Positions 1-6,575 of a DNA stretch of 7,307 nt are shown here, one piece after another. Positions within the stretch are counted from its first letter, which is position 1; each line of letters begins with the position of its first letter. The translations under genes were made by a program, and so were the position numbers. The DNA lies in assembly GCA_025455125.1 (NCBI GenBank), contig JALONE010000047.1, positions 1 through 7,307 of the forward strand, written 5' to 3'. Origin of the DNA: Bacteroidota bacterium. GTDB taxonomy: Bacteria; Bacteroidota; Ignavibacteria; UBA10030. The notes beneath the pieces were generated by a model. That model was given only the letters and a program-made list of their open reading frames with translations. It searched no databases and was not told where the DNA came from.

Positions 1-51
1 GGGTGCTCCGGTTTCGAGAGCCGAGAGTGCCTCTGGGAAGACGTTGGCCAT
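1..51 (-). CDS. Start of a further downstream gene, partial (17 codons; possibly XdhC/CoxI-like)
   Basis: An ATG at 49-51 lies three bases after the ygeY stop (TGAGCCATG), and the frame stays open to the window edge: MANVFPEALSALETGAP. The close spacing fits translational coupling in the same operon. The pattern of a short hydrophobic helix followed by a Gly-Ala-Pro-type turn resembles the beginning of XdhC/CoxI molybdenum-cofactor maturation proteins, which usually start with an EAL-x-x-L-x-x-G-x-P pattern before an LATV strand. Such a gene would fit beside a molybdenum hydroxylase. Seventeen residues are too few to be sure, and the true start could differ. Confidence 0.4.
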   Translation of the reverse strand, partial: MANVFPEALSALETGAP

Positions 52-54
52 GGC

Positions 55-1254
55 TCAGCGGGCTTGATCACAATAAGCGAACGGGAACCACGCGTACCAG
101 GCGCTCGCCCTCACCAGATGCTCGACCGGAATGTGTTCGGTCGCCATGTGAGCGTAGACCTCATTCCCCGGTCCGAAGCCGATGCAGGGAATGCCGTGCA
201 TCCCCATCACCGCAACGCCATTCGTACTGAAGACCCAACGACCGACCGCGGGAGCACTTCCGAATAGTTGTTGATAGGCCTTGACGCCCCCCGCAAGCGC
301 CGGATGGTTCTCGGGAAGAAGCCAGGTGGGATAGTACTTCTTTGTAGGATAGACGAGTCCTCGCCAGCTCGGCACCGCGTAATCCAAGACCACAACCTCC
401 GCCTCACCCTTCTTCACAGACGGGAGAGACTGGATCTCTTGCACCGCTGATTCCATCGTGTCTGTCGCTGCGAGTCTTCTGTCCAGATGGATCGCCGCGG
501 AATCCGCGACTGCGCACAACGAGGGAGAAGTGGATCGGATCTCCGCGATCGTCACCGTTCCTTTGCCCAGGAACGGTTCGCCTGTCAATCGCTCGTTCAG
601 CTGTTCGATCTCCTGGACGATCGGAGCCATCTTGTAGACGGCATTGACTCCCCGCTCCGGCGCCGAGCCGTGACATGAGATTCCCTTCGTACGCACCTCG
701 ATCTCCATGCGGCCTCGATGACCCCGATAAATCGCAAGGTTCGTCGGCTCGGCAATGACGACGAGCTCCGGCCGCAGCTTGTCCTCATTGATGATGTATT
801 GCCAACAGAGACCGTCGCAGTCCTCTTCTTGTACGCTTCCGACGACATAGAGCGTGAAGTCATCCTGCAATCCCAACTGCTTGATGAGTTTCCCGCCATG
901 GACAATGGATGCGAGCGCCCCTTTCATGTCGCAGGCACCGCGTCCGTAGATGATGCCGTCCTTCTCCGCTCCCTGGAACGGATCAACGGTCCAGTTCTCA
1001 GGATTGCCGACATCAACGGTATCGACATGAGCATCCAAAGCGATGATCCGCTTGCCGTTGCCAATGCGGCCAAGGATGTTCCCCATCGGATCGATGGTCA
1101 CTTCGTCGAATCCGCATTCTTCCATCTCGCGCCTGATGCGGTGGATCACCTGTTCTTCCTGCGAACTCAGCGACTTGATGGCGATCAGATCGCGGAGGAA
1201 TTTCGCGACGCTTCGCTCGTTGTCCTGTGCTGCTTTGAGAATCTTCGTGTACAT
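55..1254 (-). CDS. ygeY: YgeY, M20-family metallohydrolase of the purine/selenium-linked cluster
   Basis: From ATG 1254 the protein has 399 residues (E. coli YgeY about 403), with conserved blocks such as VQEEDCDGLCWQYII (141-155), RGHRGRMEI and SCHGSAPERG (193-202). It is an M20 di-metal peptidase/deacylase. Expected metal ligands and catalytic residues are visible: His76 and Asp78 in DAHVDT, Asp109 in RGACDMKG, Glu143 and Glu144 in QEED, Glu169 in IAEPT and His369 in VYAHM. The lid-domain His195 is also present. Family annotations call it a putative selenium-metabolism hydrolase, but its genomic partners (ygeW, ygeX, xdh) point to hydrolysis of an amide or ureido bond in purine breakdown, in the manner of related M20 amidohydrolases acting on carbamoylated amino acids (inference). 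The exact substrate is unknown. An in-frame ATG at 1272 overlaps the stop of the PLP gene (ATGA) and adds six residues. The GGAGGAG at 1257-1263 favours 1254. Confidence 0.93.
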   Translation of the reverse strand: MYTKILKAAQDNERSVAKFLRDLIAIKSLSSQEEQVIHRIRREMEECGFDEVTIDPMGNILGRIGNGKRIIALDAHVDTVDVGNPENWTVDPFQGAEKDGIIYGRGACDMKGALASIVHGGKLIKQLGLQDDFTLYVVGSVQEEDCDGLCWQYIINEDKLRPELVVIAEPTNLAIYRGHRGRMEIEVRTKGISCHGSAPERGVNAVYKMAPIVQEIEQLNERLTGEPFLGKGTVTIAEIRSTSPSLCAVADSAAIHLDRRLAATDTMESAVQEIQSLPSVKKGEAEVVVLDYAVPSWRGLVYPTKKYYPTWLLPENHPALAGGVKAYQQLFGSAPAVGRWVFSTNGVAVMGMHGIPCIGFGPGNEVYAHMATEHIPVEHLVRASAWYAWFPFAYCDQAR

Positions 1255-1256
1255 CG

Positions 1257-1263
1257 CTCCTCC
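1257..1263 (-). promoter_or_regulatory. Ribosome binding site deciding the ygeY start
   Basis: GGAGGAG on the minus strand lies between the two in-frame ATGs of ygeY (1272 and 1254). Its GGAGG core is four bases before ATG 1254, while ATG 1272 has no such site. The spacing is short, so use of ATG 1272 by coupling to the upstream stop remains possible. Confidence 0.55.
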
Positions 1264-1268
1264 GTTGT

Positions 1269-2720
1269 TCATCCTGTCAACGCGTTGAAGTCGCCGATCA
1301 GCCGATCGAATTCCACTACCTCTTCTTCGAACAATTGCGTCCAGTACTCAGGCTGCCATTGCGCGACAAGCTCCTCGCTCGTCTTCCCTTGTTGCTCGAT
1401 CCACGTGTAATACTTGAGGTTGTGAATTGCCTTCTTCTCCGTGTAGTTCAATTCCTTGAAATATTCCACTCCCTGATGCGCAATGGGTCCGGCGTGATCG
1501 CGACTTGCGTCCAGCAGTGAATACGCCCCACGATCTTCGCGGAGTTCCTGCAGGCGGGAATGATACAGCTCTACCGAATCCGTGAACACGGTGAATATGA
1601 CGTCCCGTTCATCATACTCATAGTACTTCGCCGTCTTGATCGCCGCCAGCAGATTCGAGATGCTCGAGATCCCCAACAGTGGTAACTGATTTCGTTGCTC
1701 GTCGGTCAATTCGAGCGAACTCAGGTATGCGCCTCCCTCCTTTTCGTTGAAGAGCCTCAGGATGCGCATGCAATCTTCGTCGTCGATCGCGGCGACGGCG
1801 TCGGTGTTGCGGACGTTGTGGATCCATGGAACATGCTTGTCGCCAATCCCTTCGATCCGGTGACCGCCAAAGCCGTTCATGAGCAGCGTCGGACATTGCA
1901 ACGCTTCCGACGCGACGATCTTCAGCGAAGGATGATGCTTCTTGAGGAAGTCCCCCGCCGCAATCGATCCCGCAGAACCGGTTGCGGAGATGTACGCCGC
2001 GGCGCGCAGATTCCGCTCGGGAAGGCTCTGCAGCACCTCCTCGATCGCGGGGCCCGTCACCTGATAATGCCAAATCGCATTCCCGAACTCGTCAAATTGA
2101 TTGAAGATGATGTTGAGTGGATCCTCTCGCAATTCCCAGCATTTGTCGTAGATCTCCTTCACATTCGATTCGCATCCCGGAGTCGCGATCACCTCCGCGC
2201 CGATCTCGCGCAGCCAAGTGAAACGCTCCTTCGACATCTCCTCCGGGAGGATCGCCACCGCCGTGCATCCGAGCAATGCGCAATCGAACGCGCCTCCGCG
2301 ACAATAGTTCCCCGTCGACGGCCAGACAGCCTTATGCCGGGACGGATCGAATTCTCCGCTCACGAGCCGGGGAACGAGACAGCCGAACGCCGCGCCGACC
2401 TTGTGTGCGCCGGTGGGAAAGTACTTCCCGACAAGCCCGATGATGCGTGGTCGAACGCCGGTCAGTGCGCGTGGGATCTCCACATAGTTCACGCCGCCAA
2501 ACAATCCCGTCTTGATGTCGTTCTTCCAGGTGATCCGAAAGAGATTGATGGGGTCGACATCCCAGAGGCCGACTTTTGGCAGACGTTCACGAATCTTGGC
2601 CGGAATCGTCACCGGATCACGCATCTGGGCAAAGGTTGGAATCGTGATGCCGCGCTCGCGACACCGACGGGCAGTCTTTTGTATGACTTCAGGATGAAGC
2701 TGTTTGATGATCTGAGACAT
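1269..2720 (-). CDS. Fold-type II PLP-dependent enzyme in the YgeX position, unassigned substrate
   Basis: The protein has 483 residues. The Schiff-base lysine is in FPTGAHKVGAA (Lys107), recalling the GAHK motif of tryptophan synthase beta. STGNYCRGG (135-143) is the asparagine loop contacting PLP O3', ATGSAGSIAAG (246-256) the glycine-rich phosphate loop, and FTDS (Ser382) the likely contact to the pyridine nitrogen. About 100 residues follow, rich in charged and aromatic residues (YYTWIEQQG, QWQPEYWTQLFEEEVVEF), and are longer than in most members. In E. coli the gene between ygeW and ygeY is ygeX, diaminopropionate ammonia-lyase, of about 398 residues with a different lysine motif (NAFKMLGG) and no such tail. 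A related lyase role on 2,3-diaminopropionate or a close amino acid is inferred from position only. It could also be a synthase- or thiolase-type PLP enzyme. GGAG at 2726-2729, five bases before ATG 2720, fixes the start. The gap to ygeW is 23 bases. Confidence 0.85.
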   Translation of the reverse strand: MSQIIKQLHPEVIQKTARRCRERGITIPTFAQMRDPVTIPAKIRERLPKVGLWDVDPINLFRITWKNDIKTGLFGGVNYVEIPRALTGVRPRIIGLVGKYFPTGAHKVGAAFGCLVPRLVSGEFDPSRHKAVWPSTGNYCRGGAFDCALLGCTAVAILPEEMSKERFTWLREIGAEVIATPGCESNVKEIYDKCWELREDPLNIIFNQFDEFGNAIWHYQVTGPAIEEVLQSLPERNLRAAAYISATGSAGSIAAGDFLKKHHPSLKIVASEALQCPTLLMNGFGGHRIEGIGDKHVPWIHNVRNTDAVAAIDDEDCMRILRLFNEKEGGAYLSSLELTDEQRNQLPLLGISSISNLLAAIKTAKYYEYDERDVIFTVFTDSVELYHSRLQELREDRGAYSLLDASRDHAGPIAHQGVEYFKELNYTEKKAIHNLKYYTWIEQQGKTSEELVAQWQPEYWTQLFEEEVVEFDRLIGDFNALTG

Positions 2721-2725
2721 GCATA

Positions 2726-2729
2726 CTCC
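2726..2729 (-). promoter_or_regulatory. Ribosome binding site for the PLP enzyme
   Basis: GGAG on the minus strand, five bases before ATG 2720, in the 23-base gap after ygeW. It supports independent initiation here, in contrast to the ATGA overlaps at preT/preA and preA/ygeW. Confidence 0.6.
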
Positions 2730-2743
2730 GTGGATGGTCTTCG

Positions 2744-3928
2744 TCAGTGCCGCTTGGACTTCACGATCTTCTGCAGCACCTTCCGTGCATTGCTGATGCG
2801 CGCGAGGAAGATAATCGCTGCTATGACGAATGGTTTGTTTCCTGCTTCAGCATACGTGGCCAGACGATATCGCTCGAACACCTCTTTGGACACTTCTCCC
2901 TGGACGCAACTGACACCCGAGATATCTGCGGGCAGACAATGCATGTACAGTGCCTTCCCTCCGTTGGTCAGTTTCATTTTCGCGTCATCGCATTCCCAGT
3001 TCTTGAATTGCGCATTGTTCGCGAGACACTCTTTTTCCAACTCGACGAGTCCATTCCGGTCGTTCTTCTTCAGCAACTCCGTCCGGCGCTGCATTACCTG
3101 AAACGGCGCCCAGGATTTCGGATATACGACATCCACATTTGCGAATGCCTCTTCCATGCTTTCTGCGATCGTGAAGCTTCCCTTGCTCGCTCTCGCATTC
3201 GCTTCCGCCAATGCGACCGTTTCCGGGATCAACCCGTATCCCTTTGGATGCGCGAGCGTCACGCGCATGCCGAATCGCGTCATCAGTCCGATGATGCCCT
3301 GCGGGACGGAGAGCGGCTTGCCGTAGCTGGGCGAGTAGGCCCAGGTCATCGCAATCTTCTTCCCCCGCAGCTTGTCGAGCGATCCGAAATGCTTCTTCAA
3401 ATGAAGCAAGTCGGCGAGCGATTGCGTCGGGTGGTCGATGTCGCATTGCAGATTGACGATGCTGGGACGGCGATGGAGCACTCCGGCTTCAAACCCTTCC
3501 TGCACCGCCGCTCCAACCTCGCGCATGTACCGATTTCCTTCTCCCAGAAACATGTCATCCCGAATGCCGATGATCTCCGTGAGGAAGGAGATCATGTTCG
3601 CCGTTTCGCGAACTGTTTCGCCATGCGCGATCTGCGATTTCTCTTCGTCGAGTTCGGACAATCCCAGACCCAGCGCGTTCACCGCGGAGGCAAAACTGAA
3701 ACGCGTGCGAGTCGACTTGTCGCGGAAGATGGAGATGGCAAGACCGGTGTCGAATACGCGAAACGATTTCCCCGCCTTGTGAAGCTCACTGAAGATGTCT
3801 GCAACGGTGAGCACGGCCTTGAGCTCGTCGAGTGAACGGTCCCATGTCAGGAGAAAGTCCTTGCCGTACAGGTCAACCTTGAGCCTCTTGAGCGAATTGA
3901 GTGCTGATTGCATCTGTGTGCGTGTCAT
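2744..3928 (-). CDS. ygeW: YgeW, knotted carbamoyltransferase
   Basis: The protein has 394 residues (E. coli YgeW about 396) and is easily recognised by long conserved blocks, such as KSQIAHGETVRETANMISF (about 97-115) and TWAYSPSYGKPLSVPQGIIG (195-214). The carbamoyl-phosphate signatures of aspartate/ornithine carbamoyltransferases are all present: STRTR (72-76), HPTQ (166-169) and HCLP (330-333). The family has the trefoil-knotted fold. E. coli YgeW is regarded as a catabolic transcarbamylase whose natural substrate is unsettled, and it is linked to purine breakdown. The likely direction is phosphorolysis of a carbamoylated (ureido) intermediate to carbamoyl phosphate, which a carbamate kinase elsewhere could use for ATP. 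ATG 3928 forms an ATGA overlap with the preA stop. GGAGGAG at 3940-3946 lies inside the preA end, 11 bases upstream, somewhat far. The open frame extends to 4003, but the extra residues lie inside preA and are not family-like. Confidence 0.95.
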   Translation of the reverse strand: MTRTQMQSALNSLKRLKVDLYGKDFLLTWDRSLDELKAVLTVADIFSELHKAGKSFRVFDTGLAISIFRDKSTRTRFSFASAVNALGLGLSELDEEKSQIAHGETVRETANMISFLTEIIGIRDDMFLGEGNRYMREVGAAVQEGFEAGVLHRRPSIVNLQCDIDHPTQSLADLLHLKKHFGSLDKLRGKKIAMTWAYSPSYGKPLSVPQGIIGLMTRFGMRVTLAHPKGYGLIPETVALAEANARASKGSFTIAESMEEAFANVDVVYPKSWAPFQVMQRRTELLKKNDRNGLVELEKECLANNAQFKNWECDDAKMKLTNGGKALYMHCLPADISGVSCVQGEVSKEVFERYRLATYAEAGNKPFVIAAIIFLARISNARKVLQKIVKSKRH

Positions 3929-5169
3929 TGGATCGCGATCTCCTCCATGCGAATACAATTGTCCACCGGGCATACGTGCTGGCAGAGTCCGCAGCCGACA
4001 CATCGGTCGTCATTCACAACCGGAATGCGGTCGGGCCGCGCATCGATGGCCATGTGCCCGCCGTCGCGGCAAGCGACAACGCATTGATCGCAGCCGATGC
4101 ACAGCCTGCGGTCGATTTTGCTGCGGATCGTTCGGCGCGGCAAATCGTCATGTGAGCCGATGTGCGGCAATGCCTTTCCGACGATCTCGCGCGGTGACCG
4201 GAATTCCATCTCTTCCAGATAGTGCCCCATCCCGCTCGTGAGGTCGTCGATGATGCGGAAGCCATGATGCATGACGGCGGTGCAGAACTGCACGACGCCA
4301 GCCCCGACGGACATGAATTCCACCGCATCGCTCCATGTCGACGCGCCGCCGGTCCCGAGGATGGGGATATCAACATTTCGGGCGATCTCCGCGATGGTCC
4401 TCAGCGTGATCGGCTTGATCGCCGGTCCCGTCATTCCGCTGTAGGTCGACTTGCCGCCGAGGCTCGGGTACGGTGTGAAGGTCCGGATGTCGATTCCCAT
4501 CAACGCCTGGATGGAGTTCGATGCCGTGAGTGCATCGCATCCGCTCCGCTTCACCGCCCTCGCTACTTCCACAATATCGGTGACATGCGGCGTGATCTTG
4601 ATGGAGACCGGGACGCGCCGCGCCGCTTCCTTCACCCATCGAGCAGTAAGCTCTGTGGCGGACAGGCTCTGCGCGAGCATCTTGCCTGGATCTTCGCCGA
4701 TGTTCCCTTGCGGACACGAGAAGCTGCATTCAATCAGATCGACTCCGGCGTTCTCGAGCCGCTCGACCAGACGCTGCCAGTCATCTTTCCGTCCGGCCAT
4801 GATGCTCGCACCCACAACCTTCTCGGGAAATTCCTGCTTCAACGTACGCACGTTGCGTTCGACGACATCGATATGGTGTTCGGAGATGAGGTCGATGTTC
4901 CCCATGCCGAACAACCGGCGTCCATCGTGATCGAACGTGGACATCATCGGATAACAGAGATCGACCCGCGTACCTTCGATCGATGTCGTTTTCAGGATCG
5001 CGCCCGACCATCCAGCCTTGAACGCGCGCCGCACCATGTCCAAATCGTCTGTTGAAGGCGCAGCGGCAAGGATGAACGGATTCTCCCAGTGGAGCCCGAG
5101 AAAGTCGTACGAAAGGTCGCGCTTCGGATAGATGGGGATTTCCTTGAAGTTCTTGTATTCCATCCTCAT
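3925..5169 (-). CDS. preA: PreA-like dihydropyrimidine dehydrogenase subunit (FMN TIM barrel plus two 4Fe-4S)
   Basis: The protein has 414 residues, near the 411 of E. coli PreA. Residues 20-330 form a dihydroorotate-dehydrogenase-type FMN barrel: NPFILAAAPST (30-40), AILKTTS (57-63), ECSFSCPQG (147-155), KITPHVTDI (191-199), ASNSI (216-220), GPAIKPITLR (248-257), and ILGTGGAST (270-278) with the FMN-phosphate glycines. Two ferredoxin motifs follow, CIGCDQCVVAC (Cys357, 360, 363, 367) and CVGCGLCQHVC (Cys390, 393, 396, 400). With PreT it should form a soluble complex moving electrons between NAD(P)H and a ring substrate. The loop after SCPQG (about 156-170), which holds the catalytic cysteine in mammalian DPD, shows no cysteine here. 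The substrate may therefore differ from uracil or thymine, and purine-derived rings are plausible given the neighbours. ATG 5169 overlaps the preT stop (ATGA). ATG 5163, two codons later, is an alternative with AAAGG eight bases upstream. Confidence 0.85.
   Translation of the reverse strand: MRMEYKNFKEIPIYPKRDLSYDFLGLHWENPFILAAAPSTDDLDMVRRAFKAGWSGAILKTTSIEGTRVDLCYPMMSTFDHDGRRLFGMGNIDLISEHHIDVVERNVRTLKQEFPEKVVGASIMAGRKDDWQRLVERLENAGVDLIECSFSCPQGNIGEDPGKMLAQSLSATELTARWVKEAARRVPVSIKITPHVTDIVEVARAVKRSGCDALTASNSIQALMGIDIRTFTPYPSLGGKSTYSGMTGPAIKPITLRTIAEIARNVDIPILGTGGASTWSDAVEFMSVGAGVVQFCTAVMHHGFRIIDDLTSGMGHYLEEMEFRSPREIVGKALPHIGSHDDLPRRTIRSKIDRRLCIGCDQCVVACRDGGHMAIDARPDRIPVVNDDRCVGCGLCQHVCPVDNCIRMEEIAIQ
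3940..3946 (-). promoter_or_regulatory. Ribosome binding site for ygeW
   Basis: GGAGGAG on the minus strand lies 11 bases before ATG 3928, inside the last codons of the upstream preA-like gene. It supports 3928 rather than the longer frame reaching 4003, together with the 4-base ATGA overlap. Confidence 0.55.
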
Positions 5170-6428
5170 GGCCTTTCGCTCAACTGATGATGGATCGCCT
5201 GCGCTGCGTGCTTGCCGTGAGCGACCGATTGGACGATGGTTCCTTCGCCTGCGATGACATCGCCCACCGCATACACGTTGGCCATGGAAGTACGGAACCG
5301 TTCATCGACGACAAGATATCCGGAAGCACGGCGCTTCAACTCGCCAAGCCAATCCGCTCGGATGGTCTGTCCGACGGCGATGATCACCATTTCCGCTTCG
5401 AGCACGAAGTCCGAACCTTTCACTTCAACGGGAATGGGCCGTCCGCTTCGATCCTTCTTCTTCCCCAGTATTGTTTCTCGGCATTTCACCCCTTCAACGC
5501 GTTTCGTTCCCAGAAACGCGACCGGGTTGGTCAGAAATCGCACTTCCACTCCCTGACGACGCGCTTCTTCCAGCTCGCTTTTCCAGACGCGCATTTCACG
5601 CTCGCCGCGCCGATAGATGAGCGTCACCCGCTCTGCACCCAGCCGCTTTGCGGTCGCCGCGGCGTCGAGCGAAACATTGCCGCCACCAACAACCACGACC
5701 CGCTTGCCGATCTTCATCGTTCGAGGAGACGATTTCGCACGCTCAAGGAATTCAAGCACAGGATAGACACCCTTGACGTCCTCACCTTTCACTCCCAGTG
5801 TGCGGTCCTCGCCGAGGCCGATGGCAAGAACGGCCGCGTCGTGTGATGCTCGTACCTTGTCGAATGTTCGAGCGCTGACCGGGCCTCGCTTGATTGTGAA
5901 GAATGAAGAGAGCAGCTTCGTATCCATCTCCAATTGTTTGTCGTTCAATCGATAAGAGGGAATGCTGTTGCGCGGGACGCCCCCTGGTTTCTTCTCTTCG
6001 TAGACATCGACGCGATATCCGAACTTCGCGAGTTCGAACGCGCAGCCCAATCCGCTCGGGCCACCGCCGATAACAGCCACACGTTTTCCCGTTCGCGGAG
6101 GCAGCGCTGGTTTCCTCTTCGACGACTCGCCATGCGTCGTCGCATACTGGTGCTTCTCACGGATCTGGATCGGCTGGTCCTGCTTCCCGCGCGTACAGAC
6201 CGATTGACAAAAGATCTCCTCCGGACACACGGTTCCGCAGGTCATGGCGAGCGCATTTGACGTGCGCACAAGCTCTGCGGATCCTTTGACGTTGCCCGAA
6301 CGGATCATCGCAATGAACATCGGGATGCGGATATGCGTGGGACACGCTTTCACGCAGGGGGCATCGAAGCAGAAAAGACAACGCTCCGCTTCGATGCGCG
6401 CTTGTTGATGAGAAAGAGATGGGGGCAT
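5166..6428 (-). CDS. preT: PreT-like NAD(P)H-dependent FAD/Fe-S oxidoreductase (dihydropyrimidine dehydrogenase domain I-III / GltD family)
   Basis: From ATG 6428 the protein has 420 residues, close to E. coli PreT. The N-terminal Fe-S domain has CLFCFDAPCVKACP (Cys17, 20, 25, 29) and a second cysteine group in CGTVCPEEIFCQSVC (Cys64, 68, 74, 78), as in GltD and DPD domain I. The first Rossmann site, VAVIGGGPSGLG (about 118-129), binds FAD. The second, VVVVGGGNVSLD (about 244-255), followed by LIYRR, binds NAD(P)H, and the arginines hint at NADPH (inference). The C-terminal AVGDVIAGEGTIVQSVAHGK is the FAD-closing motif. The family passes electrons from NAD(P)H through FAD and Fe-S clusters to PreA. 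An in-frame TTG at 6443 would add five residues; neither start has a good Shine-Dalgarno. The stop overlaps the preA ATG by four bases, which suggests coupled translation. Its true partner reaction here may involve purine-derived rings rather than uracil or thymine. Confidence 0.85.
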   Translation of the reverse strand: MPPSLSHQQARIEAERCLFCFDAPCVKACPTHIRIPMFIAMIRSGNVKGSAELVRTSNALAMTCGTVCPEEIFCQSVCTRGKQDQPIQIREKHQYATTHGESSKRKPALPPRTGKRVAVIGGGPSGLGCAFELAKFGYRVDVYEEKKPGGVPRNSIPSYRLNDKQLEMDTKLLSSFFTIKRGPVSARTFDKVRASHDAAVLAIGLGEDRTLGVKGEDVKGVYPVLEFLERAKSSPRTMKIGKRVVVVGGGNVSLDAAATAKRLGAERVTLIYRRGEREMRVWKSELEEARRQGVEVRFLTNPVAFLGTKRVEGVKCRETILGKKKDRSGRPIPVEVKGSDFVLEAEMVIIAVGQTIRADWLGELKRRASGYLVVDERFRTSMANVYAVGDVIAGEGTIVQSVAHGKHAAQAIHHQLSERP

Positions 6429-6456
6429 AAGTTCGGTGCTCAAGAATTCAGAAGTG

Positions 6457-6486
6457 ATTATTCCGCAACGCTGCTTTGTGAGTCGA
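6457..6486 (-). promoter_or_regulatory. Weak candidate sigma-70-like promoter for the preT-led operon
   Basis: On the minus strand TCGACT (6481-6486) could be a -35 box (4 of 6 to TTGACA) and AATAAT (6457-6462) a -10 box (5 of 6 to TATAAT), with an 18-base spacer. It would start transcription near 6450, about 20 bases before ATG 6428. Matches this weak arise by chance. I list it because it sits in the only gap of the operon. Confidence 0.15.
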
Positions 6487-6493
6487 GGATCGA

Positions 6494-6523
6494 GTCAAGC
6501 TGAGCTTGTCGAAGCTTGACAAG
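6494..6523. repeat. Nested inverted repeat with CTTCGACAAGCTCAG-type element
   Basis: GTCAAGCT (6494-6501) pairs perfectly with AGCTTGAC (6513-6520) across an 11-base loop. An alternative stem pairs CTTGTC (6505-6510) with GACAAG (6518-6523). Positions 6500-6514 read CTGAGCTTGTCGAAG, the reverse complement of CTTCGACAAGCTCAG, a short intergenic repeat core seen in many unrelated bacterial genomes. A related CCTTCGACACGGTTCGACC stretch follows at 6538-6556. It is probably a dispersed intergenic repeat. A regulatory or RNA-processing role is possible but not shown. Confidence 0.6.
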
Positions 6524-6575
6524 TATCGTGCAATCGCCTTCGACACGGTTCGACCCGTCCGCCTAAGTGACATAA

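Larger units (their letters stand above)
6429..6575. other. Intergenic region between the 2Fe-2S subunit gene and the PreT-like gene
   Basis: This is the only sizeable gap in the operon. I see no coding capacity with family resemblance. It contains an inverted repeat at 6494-6523 and a weak sigma-70-like promoter candidate at 6457-6486, both listed separately. There is no U-run after the hairpin on either strand, so a classical rho-independent terminator is not supported. The gap may separate an xdh transcription unit from the preT-preA-ygeW-PLP-ygeY unit, or the whole set may be one transcript. Confidence 0.6.

Noticed and set aside
718..1410. Plus-strand open frame of 230 codons antisense to ygeY and the PLP gene end
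   Set aside because: It crosses the junction of two conserved minus-strand genes and shows no protein-family signal.
1695..3101. Plus-strand open frame of 468 codons antisense to the PLP enzyme and ygeW
   Set aside because: It lies opposite two well-supported conserved genes, its translation is rich in Arg/His/Asp with no family motif, and it spans their boundary. It is a by-product of codon bias on the other strand.
2747..3835. Plus-strand open frame of 362 codons antisense to ygeW
   Set aside because: It covers most of a strongly conserved YgeW gene on the other strand. No recognisable domain, and composition typical of antisense frames.
3929..4003. Upstream extension of ygeW to 4003
   Set aside because: The extra 25 residues lie within the cysteine-rich C-terminus coding part of preA, are unlike YgeW N-termini, and the ATGA overlap with GGAGGAG upstream supports the start at 3928.
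4222..5055. Plus-strand open frame of 277 codons antisense to the preA-like gene
   Set aside because: Antisense shadow of a recognisable FMN-barrel gene; no motif and no ribosome site seen.
6494..6523. Rho-independent terminator after the 2Fe-2S subunit gene
   Set aside because: The hairpin stem is only moderately GC-rich and no T-run follows it on the minus strand.
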